The position numbers were made by a program, and so were the translations under genes. The notes under the pieces are model-generated. The model saw only the letters and a list, made by a program, of their open reading frames with translations. It was not told where the DNA came from and did not search any database. Below, one piece after another: positions 51,797-62,685 of a DNA stretch of 64,000 bases. Source of the stretch: Leptobrachium leishanense (lineage: Eukaryota; Chordata; Amphibia; Anura; Megophryidae); NCBI GenBank assembly GCA_009667805.1, contig CM019065.1:148836101-148900100 (forward strand), read 5' to 3'. The number at the start of each line of letters is the position of its first letter. Position 1 is the first letter of the stretch.

Positions 51797-54700
51797 TCAC
51801 AAGCCACTTCGAGGAACCTCCTCTAAGCACTGGCTGGGTTTCCAGTCTTCTGAAGAGCGAGGAGTGCTGTCTATCAAATGGCACCACAGACTGGAGATAC
51901 TGCTCAGCTGCCTACTGTACAACTGTCTTCAGTTTGTTTTAAACACTGGGGTTTTGTCTTTATTTTTTGTTTTGTTTTATAAGCTGCTACTGAAGATTTT
52001 GTTTATTTTTATAACTGAGATTTTAAGGTTTTTGGTTTTCTTCCTCGCGGCACATGTTCCATATGCCTTCCAAAAGACATGTTGACTTTTTCTTTTATCT
52101 CCTGCTCCTCTGGGAATCACATTTACTCAAATGCTCTGAACTTTTTTGGTCCTGGGTTAGGAATCTGAACTGTATAGTATGTCACAGGGATAATCTTTAT
52201 TTGTGTTGCAGTATTTTACAAGCTATATAAAATACTTTGGCTTTGCCACACATGTCGTAAAGATGAAACCGCAAAAATCTTTGTCCTGGCCGGCTGTCAT
52301 ATGTTTAAGGTATAAATCCTGTGTGCAGGTGAGACAATATGTTTGAAAAAGAAATGTTCAATCCGTGCTTTGTAGATCGTGCAGTTGTGAAGTTACTTCT
52401 CGCGTATCGAAAGTATCCACAGAATTGTTAGTTACAATTACAGCAGCTAGGTGTTTTATTTATTTTCTACCCTTCAGTTCCTAATTTGATTTACAAAGGA
52501 TTGCCTAAAGCAGTGTTTCCCAAACCCGTCCTCGGGACCCTCAACCGGGTCATATTTTCAGATCACCTTGGGGAAAAGCAGACTGAATCCTGTAATCACT
52601 GAGCAGCAAATCAGATCACCTGTGCTGTGCTTCAGATATCTGGCGTGTCAGCAGGTCCTGAGGACAGGTTTTGGAAACACTGATCTAAAGGAATACCTTT
52701 TAAAAGTGCAGTAATCTGTGCTGCCAATGTATGCCTGAGGGTTGAGATCAGAAGGTCTGCCTATAGGGCAAGGGCCCAGTAGTGGGCCTGACAGGTGTGC
52801 TTATACCTTTAGGTAAGTGATACTATAGTAACTGGGTAGGAATGCCCTAAAATCTGAGTTCCTACTAATGTATAATAATTTTTTTCTCTCTTTACTATAA
52901 ATGGACAAGTCTATTCAGTTGAGGGAAACAACTACTAATAAACTTCACTCTGTATACTGCATCTCCTATAATGCTTGGCAGTTGGGGGGGGTATAAGAGT
53001 GCCTGTTTCCTGTGGTATCAGTCTACATGTTTTACTACAGGCATGTCAGCCTCCTCTCCCACAGGAGTAATCTTCTTAATGCAGATCTTTCTTCTACCTC
53101 TCCTGTTATTCCTGTCAGACCACATGAATAGCTGACCCTTGGTGTGGAACTCCTGCCTAAGTCCAGGGTCAGACAAGTGTTTTGGAGAGCGGAAAGAACA
53201 TTCGTGAGAGTGGACGTTCCACTCCGACGCCCGTCTGGCCACCGCGCTGAGCGTAGTTAGTGGAGGATCGCGCTTTGCAGCCCACGTCGAACACTCTGAC
53301 GGGGTGGCTTGCAGCACGTGCACTGTAAATAGCATCAGCTTCATACAGAGGCTATAGGCGCTATAGTGTGTGCGCTAGAGTGTGTTGCTCTCTTTTATAT
53401 GAAATGGCACACTTGACATGGAGTTTTGCAGCTTAAAGAGGTGGGACTCAATTTGACAATCCATGTCGCAGACAGCTCTGATTTGTATTCCTGTGGAAAA
53501 TGCATTTGAGTCCGCTGTATACATACAAAGGAAGACGTGCCCCTCCTTATGTGGATGTGCTTGATCCGGTTTCTGTATCTTTATCTAAGAGGCACCTAGG
53601 CTGATTTGAATATTTATCCCTGGCATGCAAATGCGTGTGTGTATAACCAGAACCAGTAATGGAAATTCATCCTTCCATTAAGCGTCCAATCTGGTGTCTG
53701 CATGTAAAAGTGCTGCTTCACGGAAGGGTAGAATAGAGCTGGTCATGCAGTACCTGTGCAGTGTGTTTGCTTGGATCAGAGCTGCCGGCACCCTGTGGGT
53801 ATGATAGGTGCACTTTAAGCTAGCAGACCTAACCACGGCAGAGAGTGGATGAGGTCTACTCGTCAGGTGAGATCAGAAGAGCCAGCCTGTAGTAGACACT
53901 ATGGGCACTATTCCATAGGGAATGCTAACTGCAACATTCGGATGAGTAACTGTTAACGCTAGGATAAGTGACTTTAATGTATGCCCCCTGTATTACACTC
54001 TGGATGCTAAACCCTTGAAAAATCAATTAGCGCATCAATGATTGTGCAAACTTACTGTACTTTGCACTCTCCATGTTAAGTATAGGATTTGATGATTTGC
54101 AGCCTGTAATTACCATTAGGATAAGTAAGGTATTGCAAATTCCAGGTGCTAATTACCATAGTGAGGGGCAAGGCAAATTTTTTTAGCTACTCTAAAAGCT
54201 GGTGCCGATTCCACTTTGCTGAAATCATTTGGCACCCCCCCCAATAAATAGTGATACTCATACAGCAGCGAGAACAGTGTCCCTGGGAGCAGAGCAGAGT
54301 GAAACTGGGAACAAATAGTTCCCAGTCATGCTGCGCGATCTCGCGGCACAGAAACCGAGTTCTATGGACTCCAGGACGTGATACTTTCTGCGGCACCGAC
54401 ATGCTACAGCAAGTATAACTGGTGGTAGTACATGGTTCCAGTGCAATGTGCTGAGACGGTGCCTGCCCCAGAATTGCAGGATAAAATATGGGTGCTATGG
54501 GGAAACCTGCAGGCTGGCTTTTCACAGTTGGAGTCCCCATTTTAGTGTTGGGAAAGGGGCCCTATGATGGGTGTGTAACTATTTCGGCAAAACTAATGGT
54601 TCCGTTTCTAAAGGGATTCTGTTCTGTTGATGTTTAAAGGAAATGCAACGGCCACAAACATGGATGATCATGTCCATCTGTATACTGTACCAGCAACCTT

Positions 54701-55510
54701 TCCAGCCCATTTGTAAACTTGGAAGGTCACCTAAACTGCACAGGTTTCCCCCACAATGGCCACCGGGGGTTAGAAAAGTTACAAAGCATGTAACTGTCAT
54801 GCAGTTGGCATGGCCCTGGCATTATTTAGAAGCACTGGCTGTTTGCATAATTACACTGCAAGTCATTGTAAGAGTAATTTTAATTCCAAGGTCAGCAAAT
54901 GCAGCAAACCAGTCAAATACTTGTCGATCTGTACGTTCACCGTGGATTTAATTCTCAGGATGCATAGACTGAGTTTTGGCATTACAGGACCAGACTCTTG
55001 ACACACATGCTGCTTGTTTTTTAATTTATTTATATGCTCGTTCTTGGAGCAGGCAGCCTTTTGTATTGTGCTTTTTGAACAGGAATTCACTGGTTATAGA
55101 GGGTTCAGGTCACTGTATTTGGCCTGTCTGCTGGGGTCTAGGTCAAAGAAAGTCACACACACTTATACGAATATTCAAAATATCCGTCCCATGAATGGAG
55201 ATTTTAATTTACTTTTTATGTCTTTCAAGAATTACAAAACTCTTTATTCTGCTACAGCTGCCTATTGACTATTATATGGGAGATGGAACTAGAATGGTTG
55301 TGTTCTGTTTGGTTGTTTTTTCTTGGGGGGGGGGGTGTAACCTATATTGCATTGTTTCAGTTAAAATGTCAATCACTTCCCAGGAGAACGCGTCGATGCT
55401 CTGATAAAGTGTGGTATGCTCAAACACCAATTTAAACTGTGAATGCGTCACTTTCTATTACCTTTTGTTTTCATCACGGTGTTTTCCAATAAATTTTGCT
55501 TCCATACACT
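51797..55510 (+). other. LMAN2L: LMAN2L 3' UTR, end uncertain
   Basis: No coding features follow the stop. AATAAA signals occur at about 55487 (TTCCAATAAATTTTGC) and 55545 (TTTAATAAACATGC); I see no clear AATAAA in the first 500 bp. A 3.7-kb 3' UTR would include the hAT MITE at 52511. An upstream variant signal could be used instead, so the end is a guess. Confidence 0.35.
52511..52682. mobile_element. hAT-type MITE, CAGTGTTTCCCAAACC ends
   Basis: CAGTGTTTCCCAAACCCGTC left, GACAGGTTTTGGAAACACTG right. Flanks GCCTAAAG and ATCTAAAG match at 6 of 8. Internal TGAATCCTGTAATCACTGAG is shared with 48695-49543. Confidence 0.8.
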
Positions 55511-56900
55511 TTACTATGAGTTGTCATGTACCTTTTTTCTAATTTAATAAACATGCTAATCAACTGGAGTTAGATCCATATTTTTTTTTTAACCATGTAT
55601 GACATCCTGTCAAGAATGCCTGGAACATGGGCAAAGCTTTATGCAATGAATCTGAAGCACTTCTGTACTTGGTCAGAGGATGTGTGAGTGCTTCAATAAC
55701 ATTTATTAGGATGGGAGCTCTTTGGTTGCCCATCCACTGGGTCCATAGTCTGCTTACAGACAACACCGTCAGCCGATCAGGGTCATCCACTGGAAGCGTC
55801 TGGACGACCCAGGCCAGGCAACAGACTGTATAGCAGCCAAGCAAAAAAAAAAAAACCTGCTGCGGGTTGTATAAAACCCTGTCCTTGGGGTTGAAACAAG
55901 GACAGCCCATCCACCACAGCTGTAAAAAATAAAACCATCGCCTGCTGGAGGAGGCAACCCCCCCCCCCCGGTGCTGTAATAGCTTTCAGCACCAAGGACA
56001 GCAACTCTGAATGCAGGACTGGGGGGGCTGCATGCGGTCAAGTGGAGGGGGCTGTTATTGAAGGCTCTATGGGGCGGATGAAAAGCATAAACTATTGAAT
56101 AAAAATTAATTTTACATTGAATCCTAGGGGCTGTCGAATGGAAGCACTTCTTTGGGGCAATTTCCCTTCTATGGCACGGTGGTTTAACTATACAGTTATT
56201 TTTCATGTAACTTGTATCAAATCTGAAATCTAATTGAAACTGGAAAGTTCGGTAGTCAGGTCGTTAAAAAAAAAATATGCAGTGGATGAGGGCTGATTCA
56301 CCTTAAGTATTGTGGGTTCCGTCAGAGAATGCCAGATGCGATCAGATGATTGTACCTTCAGACGAATTCAACCCAGTGGATGCCCAGCCTTAATGAGAAA
56401 GTGGCCATAGTGTTATCCTTAGGACACCATTTATGCCCACTGCTTTCCTCCATGTGTAGAGTCCTCTACCCATTTTTCCATCTATTGATGGCATTGTGAT
56501 ACATGCAGATTCTGCTCATGACACACACTGAAGTCTTAAAACTGCATTAAAGACCTTTTTACAGCATTTCTATAGATTGAAGTTGAAAAATAAAGCTGTG
56601 CAGCAGCTGCCCTGAGCCCTTTCCAGTGCATGAAGTAGCATAGCCAATCAGGATTCTCTCCTTGTTCAACAGAAGTCAGGCCTAGCTAAATCTGTGCCCA
56701 GCAGTGGCTTATGGGATGTTTAGTTCAGTAGTTTGTAGTACAGGTTGCCAATCGAATTCGTATTAGTATGGTAATGGAAGTAGTTTATAGGAAAAGATGT
56801 GGGACAATGTAAAAAGATGAATTAAATGCACATACTATTTGGCTAAGCAGTAGCCACATCCAAAAACACAGGTTGTTGGCACAATTACCAAACAGCCAAT
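52683..56900. other. LMAN2L 3' flank, no further gene recognised
   Basis: Contains a hAT-type MITE fragment at about 53157-53300 (GGGTCAGACAAGTG, GGACGTTCC, CTGAGCGTAGTTAG). I find no conserved exons, RNA genes or transposase frames in the rest. ORFs here look random. Confidence 0.5.
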
Positions 56901-57167
56901 AGGCTGGCGTCAGATGAGCGCACTCTGTGCCAGTACTGACATGCTTAATGGCGCCCGTTGTGATGGTCACACGCTTGTGCACCTGCACAAAATGTGTGCA
57001 ACAAGTGTCCGTTATCCAAGCCTACCCGTCGATGCGCTAGGACGCACGTTGACAGGACTGCAAAGTGCAATCCTCCATAGAGGTGGTCCGATGGGTGTCG
57101 GGTGGAAGGAACGTCCACTCACGGATGTTCCTTTCGCTCTCCAATGACGCTCGTCTGACCCTAGCCT
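56901..57167. mobile_element. hAT-type MITE, AGGCTRGCGTCAGA family
   Basis: Left AGGCTGGCGTCAGATGAGCG, right CGCTCGTCTGACCCTAGCCT. Internal GGAACGTCCACTC and CAAAGTGCAATCCTCCATAG link it to the fragments at 10245-11010. Confidence 0.75.
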
Positions 57168-57970
57168 TCGTTAGCTCTGGTTTTGGAAAGTGGAAATGAA
57201 TGCTGGGAGCCCCTGCCTTTTTATGCCATGTTTAAAATTTTCTGCATTAGATCAAAAGCATTTTAAAGCTAAACTCCATGTTTTTCTTCACGGCACACTA
57301 ATGCCAGATAACATGTATAAATCACAGGCAGAATGGTTTACCATTTTCTAGTTCATTCAAATCCAGAATTTTGTCTTCCAGCCAGAGGTCATACCTTTTG
57401 GCTTCTCATCTAGAATTTTTTTATCCCTTTCCCTAAATGAGAGATGTGCAAAAGGATTCATACCTGTACCACACACAATCTTCTTCTGAGATGGATCTCC
57501 AATACCTTAAAGTATGGGAAAATTACTTTCAAAAATCTGCAATTACTGAGGATTTGCTGGATGGCTTCCAATTGTGGTCTACAGGAACTGGTTTACTGCT
57601 CCAGCCTGGGGATCCCTCCTTACCGGATTTCTGTTGGAAACTTAAGGCTGTGTTATGCAAGAGCATATGCAATGGTCCTGGCCAAGGTACAGTAGTATCA
57701 GGAATACGTGAAAGACCTGGTGGACCATATTCTTCAAACACAGATTCCGATGGACCTGTGGTATTTACCAAGCCAGTCTTTGTTTCACCTCCCTGTAGTA
57801 ACCGATTTTCCAAAATCATGCTGTCAGCCTGGAAGGCTCTTCCGGAGTCCTAGGAGCCATTGGGACCTCACCACAGAGCAGGGTGCACCAGATTATTTTT
57901 TTTGGAAAAAGTATTTTACCCACAAGGATACATGGAGACTTCTCGTTTTCAAGTATGTCCTGGGCAGCAA
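57168..57970. other. No gene recognised
   Basis: Short ORFs at 57437-57853 and on the other strand lack recognisable domains or splice context. No repeat ends found. Confidence 0.5.
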
Positions 57971-57973
57971 GTA

Positions 57974-59152
57974 CACTATATTGCCAAAAGTATTTGCTCA
58001 CCTGCCTTGACTCGCATATGAATTTAAGTGACATCCCATAGGGTTCAATATGATGTCGGTCCACCTTTTGCAGCTATAACAGCTTCAACTCTTCTGGGAA
58101 GGCTGTCCAAAGTTTAGGAGTGTTTATGGGAAATTTTGACCATTCTTCCAGAAGCGCATTTGTGAGGTCACACACTGATGATGGACGAGAAGGCCTGGCT
58201 CTCCGTCTCCACTCTAATTCATCCCAAAGGTGTTTTATCGGGTTGAGGTCAGGACTCAGTGCAGGCCAGTCACGTTCATCCACACCAGACTCTGTCATCC
58301 ATGTCTTTATGGACCTTGCTTTGTGCAGTCATGTTGGGAGAGGAAGGGGTCAGTTCCAAACTATTCCCACAAAGTTGGGAGCATGGAATTATCCGAAATG
58401 TCTTGGTATGCTTAAGCATTCAGAGTTCCTTTCACGGGTACTAAGGAGCCAAGCCCAGCTCCTGAAAAACAACCCCACACCATAATCTCACCTCCAAACT
58501 TTACACTTGGCACAATGCAGTCAGACAAGTACCGTTCTCCTGGCAACCGCCAAACCCGTCCATCAGATTGCCAGATGGAGAAGCACAATTTGTCACTCCA
58601 GAGAACGCGTCTCCACTGCTCTAGAGTCCAGTGGCAGCGTGCTTTACACCACTGCATCCGACACTTTGCATTGCACTTGGTGATGTATGGCTTGGATGCA
58701 ACTGCTCGGCCATGGGAACCCATTCCATGAAGCTCTCTGCGCACTGTTCTTGAGCTAATCTGAAGGCCACATGAAGTTTGGAGGTCTGTAGCGCTTGACT
58801 CAGCGCAAAGAGGTTGCCAACTTTCTGCAATGTGCCTCAGCATCCGCTGGCCCCACTCATGGCCGAGCACTTTGTGGCTGAGTTGCTGTCGTTCCCAAAC
58901 ACTTCCATATAATACAGTTGTGGAATATTTAGGAGCGGGGGAATTTCACGACTGGATTTGTTGCACAGGTGGCATCCTATCACAGTTCGACGCTGGAATT
59001 CATTGAGCTCCTGAGAGCGACCCTTTCACAAATGTTTGTAAAAACAGTCTGCATGCCTAGGTGCTTGATTTTTATACACCTGTGGCCATGGATGTGATTG
59101 GAACACCTGATTCTGATTATTTGGATGGGTGAGCGAATACTTTTGGCAAGTG
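57974..59152 (-). mobile_element. Tc1-like transposon, inactive
   Basis: Ends CACTATATTGCCAAAAGTAT and ATACTTTTGGCAAGTG, with TA at 57972-57973 and 59153-59154. One transposase frame on the minus strand. Not closely related to the other two Tc1 elements here, judging by ends. Confidence 0.9.
58074..58975 (-). pseudogene. Tc1-family transposase, catalytic Glu lost
   Basis: Start ATG at 58975 with an early stop. Then, in the frame 58870-58412: [40 protein letters not shown] (first Asp), [16 protein letters not shown]. The second Asp block is damaged between 58410 and 58300. The last ORF reads LSPDLNPIKHLWDELE, so the catalytic Glu of the NPIE motif is Lys. Several frame breaks. Confidence 0.85.
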
Positions 59153-59384
59153 TATTTCCCAAAGTCTAGGCACCTTAAACTTGAGAGAAATAAAAAAAAA
59201 AAATTGGGTACAGAATTTGCAGTTATGTTCCATTCAATACCAATTTGGCCCAGGCCCCTACTTAAGTTCTTCCCCCCCCCCTTGGTAGTTTCCCATAGAG
59301 GAGCAGAACAAAACATGGTAAAGTGTGTTTTTACGACAGATCCTTACCTGTTCGAGGTTTTAAAAAAGAAAAAAAAAAAAATCT

Positions 59385-60195
59385 GAATTGGTCTTTCCCC
59401 TGTTGGGCGCTGTTCACATCTAAGGGATTGTTTGTCTTTTACATCAATAAAAAGATGGGTAGACAAACGCACAGTGTGTCTAAAATAAATACAATTTACA
59501 TTGCATACAGATATTCAGCAAAAACACTCAGATCAAGGTGTTTATATAAATTGGATCGTCTGCTTAAATGTTTGACAGATTAATTTAATCCTAATATGTC
59601 AAACATTTAAGCAGACGATCTAAATTATGTAAACCCCTTGATAAGGGTTTTTGCTGAATATCTGTATGCGATGTAAATTGTGTTTATTTTAGGCTAGGGT
59701 CAAACGAAAGCATTTTTACACGCGAACGTAAAAAAGTGCGTCCGAACGAATTGACGTATTTTTTCACGAGTGCGCGAAAACGGTCATACGATGCGCATTT
59801 TTCGTGCATGATTTTTTTCGGATCGTCAATAAAACTTTTTTTGCGTCTGGACGTTATGTAGGCTGGACATTAGCAGTGTCTGACATCTCCTAATCACGCA
59901 AACACGCCGCAGCTGCGCACTCTGTACGTCCGTACTAGCGGTTCGGCGTTCTCGAAAAAATGCGTTCGTTTTCCACTTGCGTTGCGCGGCCGGACTTTCG
60001 TGCGACCGTACTTCGTATATTGGCCGTCATTTGCTGCTAGTGCGGCCGTAATTATGTACGCCAGAACGCACGTTAAAAGTGCGCTGGTCTGACCCCAGCC
60101 TTAGACACTGCATTTTTTGTCTACCCCTCTGTTTTTATTGACGTAAGAGATAATCCCTTAGATGTGAGCAGCACCCAACCAGGGAAAAAACCAAA
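59385..60195. repeat. Long interrupted palindrome
   Basis: Left arm 59385-59575 (CTGTTCACATCTAAGGGATT, AAACATTTAAGCAGACG complement) and right arm 59585-60195 (AATCCCTTAGATGTGAGCAG). The centre is near 59580 (CAAATGTTTGACA/TGTCAAACATTTAAG). The right arm is interrupted by the hAT MITE at 59691-60101; without it the arms are about 190 bp each. Element type unknown. Confidence 0.75.
59691..60101. mobile_element. hAT-type MITE in the palindrome
   Basis: AGGCTAGGGTCAAACGAAAG at the left and GTGCGCTGGTCTGACCCCAG at the right; same family as 35985-36218, in reverse orientation. Confidence 0.75.
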
Positions 60196-60659
60196 TTGAG
60201 ATCACATTTCAGGCAGTAACAGCATTGCAAATAATCCCTGGGGAGCAGCAGCACACCTGGACCTACCCACGGAACCGGTGTTAAAAAAGGGTAACCCCCC
60301 CCCTTTAAATCAACACTCTTATACAATAGGGCTGCTGCTTGCCTCTGCCCAATTATATATTTTTTTGGGGGTGATTTTCCTCACCACACACAGCTCTGCT
60401 TCAGCTCAGGGAAAAGCCCCTGAAGCTTTACTAGGCAATTTTAAGGCAGGACACGGAGGCTCATATTTGCAGTCTCTTTCTTACTTTAATCAACAGTAGC
60501 AAGAAAAGTAGACAGAAAAGTATAGAAAACTAGACAAAAAAACTAGTACCAACATGGTACATCCTGCAGCACCCCTCCCATAGCGCAGTATGGAATGTCC
60601 AGAGTCTATATAGGTATCCCCCCAATGTCCATTAAGCCTCTTTCTTGCTACTCAGCTCA
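60196..60659. other. No gene recognised
   Basis: Mixed sequence between the palindrome and the DIRS leader. No conserved coding blocks and no clear repeat ends. Confidence 0.45.
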
Positions 60660-60954
60660 GTGGACAGTTAAGTATAATTCATTTCTCCCCAGACTCTCTG
60701 CGCAAAAGAGAGTCTGGGGCGCTATTTTATCATATTATTTATTGTGTATATCTTAAATTCTGTGCGAGTGTCTGGCCGCCGGGTTTTGGGTCATGTGACC
60801 GCGTGGTTACAGCCCCGATATTTACCTCCCGCGGCCTGCGCTCTGTTAATTGTAATTCTCCTCACGCTTAGACCCCGCCTCCTCACGCAGCAGACTTTGC
60901 GCGGCAGTCTGGCGCGGCGGCCATTTTAAAAGTAAAACTTTTCCATTTAAAAAG

Positions 60955-62685
60955 ATGTCGTTCAGCAAGCATACTCGCTCCGATCGTCGGGACTCTGATT
61001 CCGGCGGCAGCCCGCTCCACCAAGGTGCCCTCGTAGAACAACATGGGAATTTACTTCTCCAACCGTTGAATGACCCAGAGAGACGTATGGCGGCCATGGA
61101 AGCCTCCATTTCGCGAATCCAATCCGCTGTATCCTGCATGTCAGATTCTCTTACACGTGCCTGGTCAGAACGTAATGTATCTGCTCCAATCCCTCCTACA
61201 CCTTTTGCCCCGCAATTTTTCATGCCTCCAATCTCAGTTAACCCCTGCCCGACTGTGTCCTCAAGTGCCCATACCCCATTACGTGCTATGAGTTCCCATA
61301 CTCCACTTTTTAATCTGAGCTCTCATGCTCTCCACAGACCCTCAGGTTTGCATAACCTGTCTGAGACCGCGCCTGACCATCAGCGCGCTAGAGGGGCTGG
61401 CATCCCCGTTCAACTGCCTGACCCAAATAACCCTCCTTTGATTAAAAGAGCCTCTGACCGTGAGGCGTGCACAACGGTCTGCCTCCCTAAAAAATCAAAA
61501 CATAATACCTCTCTCCTAACCGCTTACCCTGACTCGGAGGAAGAATATGAGGGGGATAAGGGTCATGCAGATGAGGAACCATTTGAGATTCATGCCCCTG
61601 AATATGATGATCAGTTGGAAGGAGACATTCCCACTACCTTCCCGGGCACAGCACCTAGAGAGGTGATTTATGACCCACAGGGTAACCCGTTATTTCACCC
61701 TAAAAGTATTTCACACCCACGTTCAACCGACTGGTACCCTCTACCTCATGTTGCAAAATGGATAGATGCCAATTTCAGGGCCCCTTTGGACCGTCCCTCC
61801 AGGGCAACTCTTAAGGCTGAATGTCCTCGCCCAATTACGGTAGGCAAGACTTGCCTCACCCCAATAGTGGACGAACATTTCGAAAAAAATCTAGGTACCA
61901 GAGGGTGGAATGTAAAAAAGGGAATCGATCATGCCCTACGTATGATTCAAGACAAAGTCTTAGACATGTCGGGTCCCCTAGCCCGTTTATTTGAATTGAT
62001 AGAAGAAACTAAACTTTCAGGGGTTCCTCTTGACCTTGAAGAAGTAGGAGGATGGCTTCAACGCACTATGTGCCTGTTTGGAAATGCCAACGCCGCTGTC
62101 GCGGCAGAACGCCGTAAGGCAATTCTGTTAAAAGTAGATCCCCAATTCACTACACTGGCCCCTAATGATCTGGGTAGTGAGGCCCAGGGCCTCTTGTTTG
62201 GGGATAAATTTGTAAAGGAGATGGGAACATATGCGAATTCCTTTGCGAATATCGATAAAGCAGACATTGCAATTAAAAAAGTTTTTAACACCTCGCGTGT
62301 TTTTGGAAGGGCCGGCAGAATCAGAGGGCGCCCTGCCGGCCGTGCAAACACTCCCAATACCATTTCCCGTTCTGGAAATATGCCCTCCCTGTCTACCACA
62401 AAACCAAGAGGCACTGGTTTCACAGGATCCTTCTTCCCCACGAGAGCCCGTCCCTGGCAGGGACGTGGATTCAGAGGCACTAGAGGCAGAGGTTATCTCC
62501 GCCGCCCATCAGGTAATTTCACAAGTTATACCTCATACATCTGTACCGGTCGCGGGGCGCTTGCGACTCTTTCAACACAATTGGACATTACTAACGTCAG
62601 ATTCATGGGTTCTAAACACGATTCAGGGATACGCCATAGAATTCACCGACATTCCAATCCAGTCGTCGTCACACACACCCGTTGA
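60955..62685 (+). CDS. DIRS ORF1 (gag-like), 576 codons
   Basis: ATG at 60955 follows GGCCATTTTAAAAG, a leader layout like that of the left copy. The N-terminal ~190 residues are Ser/Pro-rich and acidic; from about 240 lies the conserved part (DPQGNPLFHPKSISHPRSTD, AECPRPITVGKTCL, VLDMSGPLARLFELIEE, GNANAAVAAERRKA, AQGLLFGDKFVKEMGTYA). The C-terminus is Arg/Gly-rich (GRGFRGTRGRGYLRR), likely RNA-binding. The last ~50 residues overlap the start of the RT gene in another frame. Uninterrupted, so this element may be young. Confidence 0.85.
   Translation: MSFSKHTRSDRRDSDSGGSPLHQGALVEQHGNLLLQPLNDPERRMAAMEASISRIQSAVSCMSDSLTRAWSERNVSAPIPPTPFAPQFFMPPISVNPCPTVSSSAHTPLRAMSSHTPLFNLSSHALHRPSGLHNLSETAPDHQRARGAGIPVQLPDPNNPPLIKRASDREACTTVCLPKKSKHNTSLLTAYPDSEEEYEGDKGHADEEPFEIHAPEYDDQLEGDIPTTFPGTAPREVIYDPQGNPLFHPKSISHPRSTDWYPLPHVAKWIDANFRAPLDRPSRATLKAECPRPITVGKTCLTPIVDEHFEKNLGTRGWNVKKGIDHALRMIQDKVLDMSGPLARLFELIEETKLSGVPLDLEEVGGWLQRTMCLFGNANAAVAAERRKAILLKVDPQFTTLAPNDLGSEAQGLLFGDKFVKEMGTYANSFANIDKADIAIKKVFNTSRVFGRAGRIRGRPAGRANTPNTISRSGNMPSLSTTKPRGTGFTGSFFPTRARPWQGRGFRGTRGRGYLRRPSGNFTSYTSYICTGRGALATLSTQLDITNVRFMGSKHDSGIRHRIHRHSNPVVVTHTR

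Noticed and set aside
55560..56206. 116- and 145-codon minus-strand ORFs downstream of LMAN2L
   Set aside because: Low-complexity runs of A/T and G, overlapping frames on the same strand, and no recognisable domain.
59640..59690. Hammerhead-like motif at CCCCTTGATAAGGGTTTTTGC
   Set aside because: There is no proper stem II followed by GAAA, so it does not meet the pattern seen in the other four motifs.
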